A stretch of DNA of 61,738 bases from an uncultured Pseudomonadales bacterium (lineage in GTDB: Bacteria > Pseudomonadota > Gammaproteobacteria > Pseudomonadales > Azotimanducaceae): positions 1 to 61,738 of the forward strand of contig CALIKQ010000037.1 of the NCBI GenBank assembly GCA_938017975.1. Reading direction: 5' to 3'. Under the pieces are notes generated by a model. It saw nothing but the letters and a program-made list of their open reading frames with translations. It was not told the DNA's origin and ran no database searches. Shown here one piece after another: positions 9,045 through 18,700 of this stretch. The translations under genes were made by a program, and so were the position numbers. Each line of letters opens with the position of its first letter. Within the stretch, counting starts at the first letter, position 1.

Positions 9045-9143
9045 CTATCCGATGAAAAACGGCAGAGCCACGAGTGTGGATGACGCGACCAGCGTAAATT
9101 CAAGAGAAAGAGAGGTGATTGTAACTAAGCGTCTTTTGGACAC
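9045..9143 (-). CDS. Possible small membrane peptide (32 residues)
   Basis: A GTG-initiated frame of 32 codons with AGGAG placed seven bases upstream (CTCCT at 9151-9155 on the plus strand). The peptide has a basic start (SKRR) followed by hydrophobic residues to the end (LVALPFFIG), as expected for a single-span membrane peptide. I recognise no family. Evidence is limited to the ribosome site and the amphipathic layout; it lies in an otherwise gene-free 760-base interval. Comparison with related genomes would settle it. Confidence 0.4.
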   Translation of the reverse strand: MSKRRLVTITSLSLEFTLVASSTLVALPFFIG

Positions 9144-9652
9144 GATGTGCTCCTGTTGCAGTGTGGGTTAAGTCCTTTTGAGACTCGACCAAAATGTGTG
9201 GGCAGGCCAAGATGATTTCAAGGCCTGCTGCTCGCAAAAGGTAAAAAAATAGCGGATGTGCTTTTGTTTAATTTCGCGAACGCAGTTGATACGCAGGTGG
9301 GGGAGGATCAGATGGGCGAGATGACCCCAAAATAAAAAAATTTACCAGCTCGATCTCAGATCCTGTGGCTGTGTTGGATTCAGTGCCGAAAATTTTGAAA
9401 ATAGATGACGTAGTCCAGCGCCGTCGATTTATCCTGGTAGCGTTTTCTCAGATCTGTTGCCGTCTATGTGTACAGGGCGTGTATTCACACAGGTGTGGGG
9501 TTTCGAGGATGCCCAGGTGTACGATTGATTCAGGCCCTCGGTCATTAAACGTTTATTGGTGAGCGGACAGCAGGCATACTTTGCGCTTCGATCCGTGAAT
9601 GCTTTGAAACAATCGCGCCGAAGTCACTTCTAAACTTGCTTGAGGTTGGCCT
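9144..9652. other. Intergenic region without a convincing gene
   Basis: About 500 bases upstream of the Nudix gene. A 65-codon frame at 9365-9562 lacks a ribosome site and has unnatural composition (many Cys and Arg), so I do not call it. I see no clear hairpin terminator or operator. Confidence 0.4.
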
Positions 9653-10153
9653 GTGAAAAAATTTAAGTTTTGTCCGATGTGTGCGTCGCCGTTAACCGAG
9701 ACGAGACCGGAACGCTTTGAATGCTCCGACGGATGTGGATACGTGAATTATGATAATCCGACACCGGTCGCTGCAGTGGTGGTTGAGTATGAAGGTCAGA
9801 TCGTGATGGCTCATAATCGCTCATGGCCGGGAACTTTTAATGGATTAATTACCGGTTTTGTAGATCATCGAGAGGGTGCTGCAGAGTGTGCTGTGAGAGA
9901 AGTAAAAGAGGAGCTAGATCTCGATGCTTCCACGCCCACTTTAATCGGCGTCTATCCCTTTGCGCGAATGAATCAAATTATTATTGGTTACCACGTGACG
10001 GCCAGTGGATTGATCACGCTGAATGAAGAGCTCGACAGTTATATTCTAGTTGCCCCTCAAGATTGCTTGGTCTGGTCAAGCGGAACCGGGCTTGCGCTGA
10101 GAGACTTCCTTCGCGGCAGAGGCATTGAACCGGAAATGATCAAAATATCCTGA
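9653..10153 (+). CDS. Nudix hydrolase with N-terminal zinc ribbon
   Basis: A 166-residue protein. Residues 7-28 carry a zinc ribbon (C7-x2-C10 and C24-x3-C28). The Nudix box spans residues 68-88 with the order G-x5-E-x7-REVKEE-L, giving the Mg-binding glutamates E83, E86 and E87. It should hydrolyse a nucleoside diphosphate linked to another group. The NADH pyrophosphatase signature SQPWPFPxS is absent, so it is not a standard NudC and the substrate is open. Start is GTG with GAGG upstream. It appears monocistronic. Confidence 0.88.
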   Translation: MKKFKFCPMCASPLTETRPERFECSDGCGYVNYDNPTPVAAVVVEYEGQIVMAHNRSWPGTFNGLITGFVDHREGAAECAVREVKEELDLDASTPTLIGVYPFARMNQIIIGYHVTASGLITLNEELDSYILVAPQDCLVWSSGTGLALRDFLRGRGIEPEMIKIS

Positions 10154-10346
10154 GCCCAATCGGCAATTTCGTGAAATAAAGAGACACGCCTGCGGCCAAG
10201 GCACTTGCCTTTTGGGTCTAGCGGCTAGGGTGAATGCCTGCTGGCTCAATGAGTAAAACGTTGACGGTTTCAGCGCGATCTGACGCTTGAATGTCGCCGC
10301 GATGGCGAATCGTGATGGGCGATATCATCATTGATTGCGCCGCGTA

Positions 10347-10928
10347 TTACCGATCCAGCAGAGTTAATGAGACTTTTATATATCGTTCGATGTCTTGATT
10401 TGGAGTCGCCGTTCGCGCCATTGTCCCAAGAGAGCGTTGCAGGCCCACTAAAAACTCGACCAGGTCTTCCTTTGGGACATCACGCATCTCGCCACGTGCG
10501 ATACCAATCTCTACTGCCTGACCAAAAGTCGTGCGCAAGTCCTCCATGATGTCATCAACAATTTTGGCAACCTGTGGATCCTCTTGACCTCTGTCGACGG
10601 CTGCTTGGCAAGCCATACAGCCCCGTAAGTCTCCGCGTTCGCGCTTTGTCGACAAACCCATGAAATAGTTTTTGATCTCGGCAAGTCCGCCGTTTGGGGT
10701 TTTGAGCTGGATTTTAAGGTTGGCGGCAACGCGTTCGTGGTAGCGCTTGAGCGTGGCTCGGTAAAGCGCATCTTTATCGCCAAATGCTTGGTAGACACCA
10801 TAGCGGGCTACCCCAGACGCCTCGACAACATCCGCGATCGAACAGTGGCTGTAGCCGCGCTCCCAAAAGAGTTCCATCGCGATATCTAAGGTTGTCGTTG
10901 GGTCAAACGTTCGTTTTCGGGGCGCCAC
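10347..10928 (-). CDS. TetR/AcrR family regulator
   Basis: A 193-residue TetR-type repressor. The N-terminal helix-turn-helix is at about residues 24-47 (SIADVVEASGV...GVYQAFGDKDALY). The ligand-binding half has the CMACQAAVDRG pattern of the AcrR/FabR-like group. Start is GTG with AGGAG six bases upstream. It is transcribed divergently from the P450 gene at 11247, so it probably controls that gene and itself; a perfect palindrome lies 30 bases before its start codon. Confidence 0.9.
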   Translation of the reverse strand: MAPRKRTFDPTTTLDIAMELFWERGYSHCSIADVVEASGVARYGVYQAFGDKDALYRATLKRYHERVAANLKIQLKTPNGGLAEIKNYFMGLSTKRERGDLRGCMACQAAVDRGQEDPQVAKIVDDIMEDLRTTFGQAVEIGIARGEMRDVPKEDLVEFLVGLQRSLGTMARTATPNQDIERYIKVSLTLLDR

Positions 10929-10957
10929 AGTCGCTCCTGCGTAGCTGGTCTAGATTG

Positions 10958-10973
10958 CAGAATATGAATTCTG
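10958..10973. promoter_or_regulatory. Putative TetR operator
   Basis: CAGAAT-ATGA-ATTCTG, a perfect 6-bp inverted repeat 29 bases upstream of the GTG of the TetR gene and facing the P450 gene. The size and position fit an autoregulatory TetR operator. Binding is inferred. Confidence 0.5.
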
Positions 10974-11092
10974 AAAAACAGAGTCAACTCAGGAGTCGCC
11001 AAATCAAGGCCTAGCAGCGCTTGAAGCAAATTCAGAACCTCGTATTGATTGCTCGGCCAAAGCACATGGCGACATGGTTGATGAGTTATTTT

Positions 11093-11120
11093 GGTAGGTC
11101 AATACAGGTAGGTCATTGTA
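11093..11120. repeat. Tandem 14-bp direct repeat upstream of the P450 gene
   Basis: Two adjacent copies, GGTAGGTCAATACA and GGTAGGTCATTGTA, sharing the first nine bases plus two of the last five. They end about 125 bases before the P450 start codon. This is a plausible binding site for an activator working with direct repeats, distinct from the TetR-type palindrome nearby. Function is inferred. Confidence 0.45.
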
Positions 11121-11246
11121 GGAAGTCGCTTCCAGAGCCTCAAATGGCTTGAATCAAAAAAGCCGAAAAGCAGGGAGAAGCATTGCCGGAGGCTGCATTT
11201 TCTTGGATAGTGGCCCCTCGATTTACATCCCTCGTAGGAGAAAGCA

Positions 11247-12575
11247 ATGAAACTTATCAGCGAAGAAATCTTGATTGATTCTGGGGCGCAGGCGCCTGCT
11301 TTTGATGCGGTTTACACAACCTTTGATGACTTTCGGTTTTGGGACCCTGCGGCATGGACGAATGGACATCCTTTTGAAACCTACAAAAAGATGCGAGAAG
11401 TCTCACCCATTATGTGGACAAAGACCAACAAGACGCTTTCTGGATTTTGGTCGGTTACAAAATACGACGATATAAAAGCAGCAGAACTCGCCCATCGTGT
11501 CTTTTCTTCCCAGCGCGGTAGCATCAATATGGGTGTGCCAGAGCGTAAAAATTGGCGTCCCGAAAAGCTCGTACCTGCGGCTTACAATTCACTGATTAAC
11601 TTGGACGAGCCGCTGCATCGAGAGATGCGTATGCAGCAAAGCCAGTTTTTCTTTCCAGCCTATGTGGATTCTATTCGTGGCAAAGTGGAGCAAAAAATTG
11701 AGTCGTTGCTGGACGAGATGGCTCGTCAGGGCCCAGTTGTCGATTTTGTAAAACTGTTCTCTGAAGAGCTTCCGCTTTTCACCTTATGCGAAATGCTTGG
11801 CATTGATGAGGCGGAACGCCCCAAAGTGAAGGTCTGGATGCATTATCTCGAGCTTGCCGCACAGTTTCTAAGCAACCCTTGGCAAACATTTTTCTCGGAG
11901 CCAATGTTTCCGTTTCGTTTCAATTCGATGGTCAATGAGATGTTTCTCTATGGTGAGCGCGTCATGGCAGATCGTCGAGCAAATCCAAGAGAGGACTTGC
12001 TCACCGTTATTGCACAGTCGAAGCTAGATGGAGAAATGCTACCTCAAGAGTTTCTCGATGGTTCGTGGCTACTGATTATATTTGCAGGTAACGATACATC
12101 GAGAAATTCGCTCTCTGGCACGATCCGCTTGATGACTGAATTTTCAGATCAGCGTGCGATGGTGTTGGATGACCCGTCGCTGATACCGCAGATGTCGGAG
12201 GAAGCACTCCGTATGGTTTCGCCTGTGATGCATATGCGTCGAACGGCGACCGAGGATACAGAACTCAATGGTCAGCGGATCGCGAAGGACGAAAAGGTCG
12301 TGCTCTGGTATGGTGCCGCCAATCGGGACCCCGATATTTTTCCGGATCCCGATACGTTTAACATGCATCGGGACAATGTCGAGAAGCACATCGCTTTTGG
12401 GCACGGTGTACACAAATGCCTTGGCGCTCGTATTGCAAAGATGCAGTTGCGCATGGCCTTTGAGCAAATTTTTGACCGTTTCCCTCAAATTACTTGGACT
12501 GGAAAACAATCCATCGCGCCAAATCCGCTGGTTCACGCGATATCGAGTCTGCAGGTCAACCTCTACGGCCGTTGA
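11247..12575 (+). CDS. Cytochrome P450
   Basis: A 442-residue soluble bacterial P450. Key motifs are the I-helix AGNDTSRNS (about residues 280-288, with the D/T proton-relay pair), the ExxR motif in EEALR, and the heme loop FGHGVHKCLGAR with thiolate ligand C391. AGGAG precedes the ATG by eight bases. It resembles the group that hydroxylates steroids, terpenoids or branched lipids, but the substrate cannot be assigned. Ferredoxin partners are not encoded nearby. It is divergent from a TetR gene and converges with the PhyH gene that ends 20 bases away. Confidence 0.92.
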   Translation: MKLISEEILIDSGAQAPAFDAVYTTFDDFRFWDPAAWTNGHPFETYKKMREVSPIMWTKTNKTLSGFWSVTKYDDIKAAELAHRVFSSQRGSINMGVPERKNWRPEKLVPAAYNSLINLDEPLHREMRMQQSQFFFPAYVDSIRGKVEQKIESLLDEMARQGPVVDFVKLFSEELPLFTLCEMLGIDEAERPKVKVWMHYLELAAQFLSNPWQTFFSEPMFPFRFNSMVNEMFLYGERVMADRRANPREDLLTVIAQSKLDGEMLPQEFLDGSWLLIIFAGNDTSRNSLSGTIRLMTEFSDQRAMVLDDPSLIPQMSEEALRMVSPVMHMRRTATEDTELNGQRIAKDEKVVLWYGAANRDPDIFPDPDTFNMHRDNVEKHIAFGHGVHKCLGARIAKMQLRMAFEQIFDRFPQITWTGKQSIAPNPLVHAISSLQVNLYGR

Positions 12576-12595
12576 CGGACTACTGGGATCTTGCC

Positions 12596-13831
12596 CTAAC
12601 CATTCGAATCAACTTGTTGCATCAGTGCTCGTGCCTGCTCGCGATGGGTTTCGAATTGATCTTGCAGCTTGGCGAGGGTGCTACCCGAGCTTAATCCAGA
12701 CGCGACGTCTTGCATTGAAAGTGGGCCGAGCCATTCATAACGGTTTTCGTCCATTGCAATTCTGGCATTCACCGTGGCGCCATTCGGATCCCCCGCTTTT
12801 CCGTTTCCAAAATACCCGTAGCCTTCGACCATGCTTCTTGCGGCTGTGGCCTGAAAGCCGCAGCGCCAAAGGAACTTATCAGAGGCAGTCTTTAAAATAT
12901 CAGGCCGTATTGTGAGATGAAATAATTCTTGTTGACGGATAAAGGGACGAACCACCGAGTTTGTCAAAATATAGCGTAGATCTGTTGAGCGATTGACAGC
13001 GCCTCCATGCAGGACTCGTCCATCCATTAGCATGATTGTGCCAGCGGGTGCTTTGAGGTTAACCGCTGGTGGGACCTTGCCGAATCTTCCGCCCCCCTCA
13101 CAGTAAAGCTGATGAGAACCCGGGATAATCAGGGTGCCACCGTTGACTTCGTTCACATCCTGCAAAATATAAACAGTGTTTACTAGAATAGGCGCATCAA
13201 GAACCCGCAGGGATCCGATCAAGGATTGATCTTGGTGCATCCCTTGGGGATGACAGCCTGGGTATGAGATGTTTGAGATGAAGCTTAGATGGTGCCAGCT
13301 GTTTCCCAATGCTTCGTTTAGCAATTGTTCGATGAGCGGTCCTGCTTGCACAGACGATGGCTCGTGGGTCATACATTCAACGAACATCGCACCTTTATTA
13401 ACCAATGACCATACTTGCTGCTGGGCTGTCTGAAGGTAGGCGATGCCAAGAGCGCGCTCTGCTGCCGCCTGCTCGCTAACCCGCTGATGCATCGCACGGG
13501 TTTGTTCAGAGGAAGTTCCGTCTTCGATTAGGCAATACCCCCATCGCACAAAGTCAGAACGGAGCTGCACAATATCTTTGGTGGGTGCAGGCAGGTTTTT
13601 GTCTTTCCAGTATTCATGGTCTTCTGCAACGGTCGTATCAAAATAGCGTCCTACCCCGTAATCGAGGGTTTCGTCAGGCCGAGGCGGCCTTAACCAGGGG
13701 TTGTGATGCATCAGCGATGTGTAGGGCTCACCGGACCGGTAGAAATCACGATAGGGCGCCACCGCATGTTTCGATGCCTCAGCAACGGCGGTTTGAGTAA
13801 ATTCCTGTGGAACAGTCTGAGAGCGATCCAT
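12596..13831 (-). CDS. Phytanoyl-CoA dioxygenase (PhyH) family oxygenase, long form
   Basis: A 411-residue Fe(II)/2-oxoglutarate oxygenase. The triad is H-x-D in GMHQDQS and the distal His in RVLHGGAV, preceded by LIIPGSHQLY; the 2-oxoglutarate Arg is likely in LRYILTNSVV. The first 100 residues form an extra N-terminal region rich in aromatic and acidic residues. The ATG at 13831 with AAAGG upstream is preferred over a non-conserved 43-residue extension. It converges with the P450 gene. The substrate is unknown; the long form is seen in lipid and polyketide tailoring as well as catabolism. Confidence 0.85.
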   Translation of the reverse strand: MDRSQTVPQEFTQTAVAEASKHAVAPYRDFYRSGEPYTSLMHHNPWLRPPRPDETLDYGVGRYFDTTVAEDHEYWKDKNLPAPTKDIVQLRSDFVRWGYCLIEDGTSSEQTRAMHQRVSEQAAAERALGIAYLQTAQQQVWSLVNKGAMFVECMTHEPSSVQAGPLIEQLLNEALGNSWHHLSFISNISYPGCHPQGMHQDQSLIGSLRVLDAPILVNTVYILQDVNEVNGGTLIIPGSHQLYCEGGGRFGKVPPAVNLKAPAGTIMLMDGRVLHGGAVNRSTDLRYILTNSVVRPFIRQQELFHLTIRPDILKTASDKFLWRCGFQATAARSMVEGYGYFGNGKAGDPNGATVNARIAMDENRYEWLGPLSMQDVASGLSSGSTLAKLQDQFETHREQARALMQQVDSNG

Positions 13832-14199
13832 CCTGGGCCTTTTTTTCGATGATTCAATTTCGACCTTACGCCTTAATTGATAGAGCGTAAACTGCTGGCT
13901 CGCAGGGATTGCTTGCTGTCGAAAGATAGGAATTGGTGTTCTTAGACCTTGGTTGCCCAAGTGCTACTGAGCCTTGTGTTTGAGCAGTCAGCGCCACTGA
14001 GCGGTCCGGCGACGGGCTGGTTTCAGGTAGGACCACGCGATCAAAGCGCGCCTCCAGGACTGCGAACAGTTTTCTGTGAACAATAGAGGCGCCACAAAGC
14101 ATCAGTGGTTATCTTGGGGCGAAGTCGAGGTTGGGCGGTGATCAATCTCAGAGAAACGCGGTAATATGGGGGTGTCTGAACCGAATAAGAGGGTGGGCG
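13832..14199. other. Divergent intergenic region
   Basis: About 370 bases between the PhyH gene and the DUF805 gene. A minus-strand frame of 78 codons (13866-14102) has no ribosome site and no recognisable motif, so it is not called. I see no strong palindrome. Confidence 0.4.
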
Positions 14200-14610
14200 A
14201 TGTCGGTGATTCTGTCTGTACTGCGAGACTGGAAAAATTTCAGTGGCCGCTCAGGGCGCAATGAATATTGGTGGTTCACGCTTTGGTATGGTTTGGCCAC
14301 TCTCGTTCTCATGATGCTTGATACCTACCTCTTCGGCGATGCTGCAGGTTATGGCGGCTACCATTTGCAGATAGGTCCGAGTGCAACGGCCACGGTGCAT
14401 CCTTTGAACCTGGCGAACGCGTTCGGTCTGGTGACCTTGATTCCGATCATGGCACTGAGTGTAAGGCGGCTCCATGATATTGGTCGATCTGGATTTTGGT
14501 TGCTGCTTTTGCTGACAATTTTCGGTCTTTTTGTATTGGCTTATTGGGCTGTAAAACCTGGTGATCCCAAGCGAAATGCATTTGGTGAAGTTCCTGATCA
14601 GGCTGAGTGA
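14200..14610 (+). CDS. DUF805 inner-membrane protein
   Basis: A 136-residue membrane protein with the DUF805 (YhaH-like) layout: an N-terminal FSGRSGRNEYWWF motif, a first transmembrane helix (about 28-45), a periplasmic loop, a second helix around LANAFGLVTLIPIMALSV, the conserved RRLHDIGRSGFW motif, a third helix (LLLLLTIFGLFVLAYW), and the KPGDPKRNAFG tail. The ATG at 14200 has GAGGGTGG upstream. The function of the family is not established. Confidence 0.93.
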   Translation: MSVILSVLRDWKNFSGRSGRNEYWWFTLWYGLATLVLMMLDTYLFGDAAGYGGYHLQIGPSATATVHPLNLANAFGLVTLIPIMALSVRRLHDIGRSGFWLLLLLTIFGLFVLAYWAVKPGDPKRNAFGEVPDQAE

Positions 14611-14674
14611 GTGTTTTAGGATTTCATGGACCGAGCTCGGCTGATCAATGCGTTTAAAGGTAAGAGAGGTTTGT

Positions 14675-15757
14675 ATGACCGCTGTATCATGGTCTCAGTC
14701 GATGGTGAGCCGTCTCACGGGCGGTTTTTTTCTGGGAGGCATTCTGTTGCTGGGCTTGGTGCTTAGCCCCGAGAGTTCTGCTGTTTGTCAAAAGCCGCCC
14801 ATGGCTGAAAAGCAGCGTCATCTCGCCATCGGATCGATGGAGCGTGTTTATCGCGTGCATGTTCCTCCGGGTTACTCGGAGGTGGCTAATCATCCTTTGG
14901 TGCTGATGCTCCACGGCTGGGGTGGTGATGAGAATACGTTTTTGGAAGATCGGCTCATTCTAGACCCTTCTGATGCTCGTGGGTTTGTTTTGGTTGCCCC
15001 AAGAGGCCTTGGCAGCGGTCCGCCGGATAACAGTTACGGCTCTTGGACCTTTAACGGCTCGGCGACCGGGTTAACTCGAGATGGCGGGCCGATCTGCGAT
15101 ACGGGGGTGACGCCGGATTATCGCTATGCCTCCTGTAAAGCTGCCGGCATTGCGAAAAACGCCTGTGCTTGGACGCATTGCCAAAATCTTTCATCATCTG
15201 ACGCTGAGTTTATCGAAGCACTTCTGAAAGAAGTTGAAGCGCTGCTTTGTATTGATCCTGCCCGGATTTTTGTCTTTGGAGGCTCGAACGGGGGTAATGC
15301 GATCTGGGATTTCGCAGACCGGCCAGGACTCTCTGAAAAGCTCGCGGCCATATCGTCACTGATCGGTTTGCCGCATAAATCTTACATCGATGGGGATTTA
15401 AACAACCCCGCACCGCCAGCCCTTTTGATCACTGGGACCGAAGATCCAACCGATCCACCTGGCCAATGGGAAAGTTTTGTTCCAACAACGACCAGCAATG
15501 AGGCGGATCGTTTTTATTATGAGTCAGCGAGCGCAACGATGAGGGCATGGTCGCAGCGACATGGTTGTGAGATTGACAAGGCCGCAGCACGGGTTGCCGC
15601 GCCTGAGCCCTTCGACTGTAGATCATACTGCCCCGGTGGTATCGATGCTTCGCCGGCGCTCGATTGCCGCATTGAAATGGGGCATGTCTATCAGCTAGAG
15701 AATAGCTGGCCTCTTACTTTAGATTTCTTTTTAAATCGAGCCAGGGTTAACCCGTAG
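14675..15757 (+). CDS. Secreted esterase of the PHB depolymerase/feruloyl esterase type
   Basis: A 360-residue secreted alpha/beta hydrolase. Residues 10-40 are a signal sequence (GGFFLGGILLLGLVLS). The fold begins LVLMLHGWGGDENTF with an oxyanion HGW, and the nucleophile is S204 in FVFGGSNGGN; the catalytic His is likely in EMGHVYQ near the C-terminus, and the acid Asp in ITGTEDPTDPP. Numerous cysteines suggest disulfides. The family includes LpqC and extracellular PHB depolymerases and feruloyl esterases. AGAGAGG precedes the ATG at 14675. It ends 40 bases before the start chosen for the large metallopeptidase and may share its transcript. Confidence 0.85.
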   Translation: MTAVSWSQSMVSRLTGGFFLGGILLLGLVLSPESSAVCQKPPMAEKQRHLAIGSMERVYRVHVPPGYSEVANHPLVLMLHGWGGDENTFLEDRLILDPSDARGFVLVAPRGLGSGPPDNSYGSWTFNGSATGLTRDGGPICDTGVTPDYRYASCKAAGIAKNACAWTHCQNLSSSDAEFIEALLKEVEALLCIDPARIFVFGGSNGGNAIWDFADRPGLSEKLAAISSLIGLPHKSYIDGDLNNPAPPALLITGTEDPTDPPGQWESFVPTTTSNEADRFYYESASATMRAWSQRHGCEIDKAAARVAAPEPFDCRSYCPGGIDASPALDCRIEMGHVYQLENSWPLTLDFFLNRARVNP

Positions 15758-15797
15758 GCAGGATTGCGTGCACCGAGTTGTTGTAAAGGAGATGGAT

Positions 15798-18700
15798 GTG
15801 TTGAGGATGTTTTGGATCGTTTTTTTTGTCTTAGTTATAAGCACGCCCAGTGTTGCAGCTAAGACCTATGTGTTTAATTTTGAAAATGACGTAGATGACC
15901 TTGGGGGCGAGGTATCGCTTGAAGCGTATATGTTCGACCCCAATTTAGATGATTTTAGAGAAAAACCTACAACGGTAACCTTAAAAGATGGTTCTGCTGC
16001 GCTCTCTAATCTGCAGTATTTGGCGGTGCCTACGTCAGTGTCCACCGCGCTTGATTTTTCCCAGCCTGTTCAGCTTGATTTAAGGTTTCGGTTTGAAGAG
16101 TTCATTGAGATCGATTCGACAAGAGAATTCCAACGATCGCTACTGACCACAACTACTACTGATCAGAGAGATGAGGGGTTTACACTTTTTTTAGACAAAT
16201 CCGAGGATGAATTTGCGCTTTATTTTCAGATTGGCGAGGGCTCTGAGCTTTTGCCGCCTTTTCCCAGCAGGGAGGGTTATGTTAAGAGGATGTCTAGTCT
16301 GCAGCCTTACGATTGGCACGCTGTAAGCATGATTTTTAGGCTGTTTGACCCCTTGCCGCGGATCGATTTCATTATTAACGGAGGCACCCAGAGTTTAATA
16401 CTTGGGGAGGAAAGACGAGCAGATATCGAGAAGCTGATTAAACTTTTGTCAGGAGGGGAGTACGAGAATCAGTACGCTGGTTTAGAGGTTGTTCAACTAT
16501 TCTTAGGCGGTTTCCCAGTGGCAAATATTGGTTGTTGCGATCCGCGAGTTCACGAATCGACGCTGCTGATTGATTCTCTAAAAATTCAAACGCCGAAAGT
16601 GGCGGACCCAAACACGGATCTCAACGAAATACTCATAGCTTTCTCTTCTCACCTGTCAGGTGAGGCTGAATTGACGATGTCAGTGCAGCAGCAATACGCG
16701 CAGGATTTTTTGTCCGCTTTTAATTATGAATGGGAAAGCATATCCACGGACGCACGGGCTTTTCTTTCGATATATTTTGAGCAGAAAGGAGCGCTGTTTA
16801 CAGGAAGTCAGCATCGGCCTAGCGAGTTTTCACCTCCGGCAACCATTGCTTATTTTTTGAAGCAATGGGCCTTTGATAATCTGACGACAGCTGAGTCTTT
16901 TGATCAGGTTGAGGGTTGGGTTTTCGAGGAGTCAGAATATTATCCTGGCTCGGTTGCCGATGCAGCAGCTCGTATTGACGCGGATATTGAAATCGACGCC
17001 AGCTACCAGACAGACCCGGGGTTTTTCCTAAACGGCCAAGAGAAGGTCATTCGCCCAACCGGTCTTTACGTGCCTCCCGGTGAAATTGTTGAAGTGAGCA
17101 CCACGAGCGCTGTAGAGGGGCAGGGGATCAAGGTCATTGTTGGTTTGCAGATTGCTGACCTTGAGTCGAGCTGGTCATCTTTTGCTCGCTTTCCTCGGAT
17201 TTCAAAAACCTATGAACTTAAGCAGGCAAAAATTGAAGTGCTCAATCCCTTCGGCGGTGGCTTGTATATTGAAGTGCCTGACGGCATCTCCCTTGGGACG
17301 ATCGCGTTCTCGGTCAAAGGGGCTGTAAAGATGCCGCAATACTCGACCCTTACATTGAAGGGTCACTCCGACAACGTTGCAGACTTTCTGTCAGCTTTAC
17401 AATTAGCGCATGTTCCTTGGTTCGAAGTTGTTAGTGATAAATTTATAACAACACAGCCGATCAATGCTCGGAACCTGATTGATGACCCCAAAGCTTTGGT
17501 CGATAAGTTTGGGGCGATGTTTGATGCCGTTAACGTGATGGCGGGCCGCCCTGAGAATCGCTTTAGAGCCGAATGGTTGACAATAGATGCGCAAGTCACG
17601 GTAGCTGGAACGGCCATGGCAGCATCGTATCCGACTTATGGGGACAGGGGGTTGGATCCTAAGGAGATTGCTTGGGAAAGCGATCATTCCTGGTTTGCGC
17701 CCTATCAATATCTTTTAGAGGACTATTTTTCTGAAGATGTGAGTGATTCAAGGAAGTACCAGAGAAATTCGGCAGATACTTTGTGGCATGAATGGGGTCA
17801 CTTGCATAATCTGCCAACGCTAGGCTGCCAAGAGCAAGAGTCTAATGTCCATCTCTTGGCGGCAGTTGCCTATAATCGAGTCTTGGGAGCAACCTTTGAT
17901 CAGGCCCTTAGGTTTTCGGGTTTTCAAAAATATGATCGTCAGGACTCTGCGCTTGATACGATGTTATCCCCGAGTTGGCAGCGCGGGCGACGCCTGTGTT
18001 TAGATCAGTGGGACAATGAAGTTCGATACCAGTCCAGAAGCTGGGCAAGAATCGTTGAAATAGGTGAAATGCTTGGTTGGGAACAAGTGGGTGCAATCCA
18101 CAAAGCATTTTATGATCGAAGTGTAACCCTGGGAGAAGTTGTCAATTATGGCATTGAGGACGACGACTTCGTTGAAACGGCGTCTGAAGCGGTTCAGCTG
18201 AACCTTACGCCTGTCTTTGAATTTTGGGGCGTTCCAGTGTCTGAGGCTGTTGGTCAGAGGCTGGCGGCGCTTCCCGCGCCGACGCTTTTTGAAGCCCGGT
18301 TGCAACTCTATAAGTCTCTAATACCTCAGACAAAAAGCGCTTTTCTTGTTGTCTCTGATCGTCTCTCGGCGACGACCGGCAGTATTGGTCGCTGGGATTT
18401 CTTGAATGAAAACTATAGCGAGAGTATGGCGACAAAAATGGCGGCGCGCGTGAATGATTTGCTGTGTCGATATTACGGTCATGAGGCCTTGTGTTTAGAT
18501 GAAGTGGGTGATGCAGACGGGGACGGTATTGTTAATCAGAGCGACAGCTATCCTTTTGATTCCTTCAACGAGTCACTGGAGGCAAGTCAGACTCGGACAA
18601 CTTTTGATCTGAGTTTTCCCGCAATCGCGCTAGATTCCGATGGAGATGGTACTCCGGATATTGAAGATGCCTTCTTAAACGATCCAACGGAGACCTCTGA

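Noticed and set aside
13866-14102. A 78-codon frame on the minus strand
   Set aside because: No ribosome site and no recognisable fold; it may be chance.
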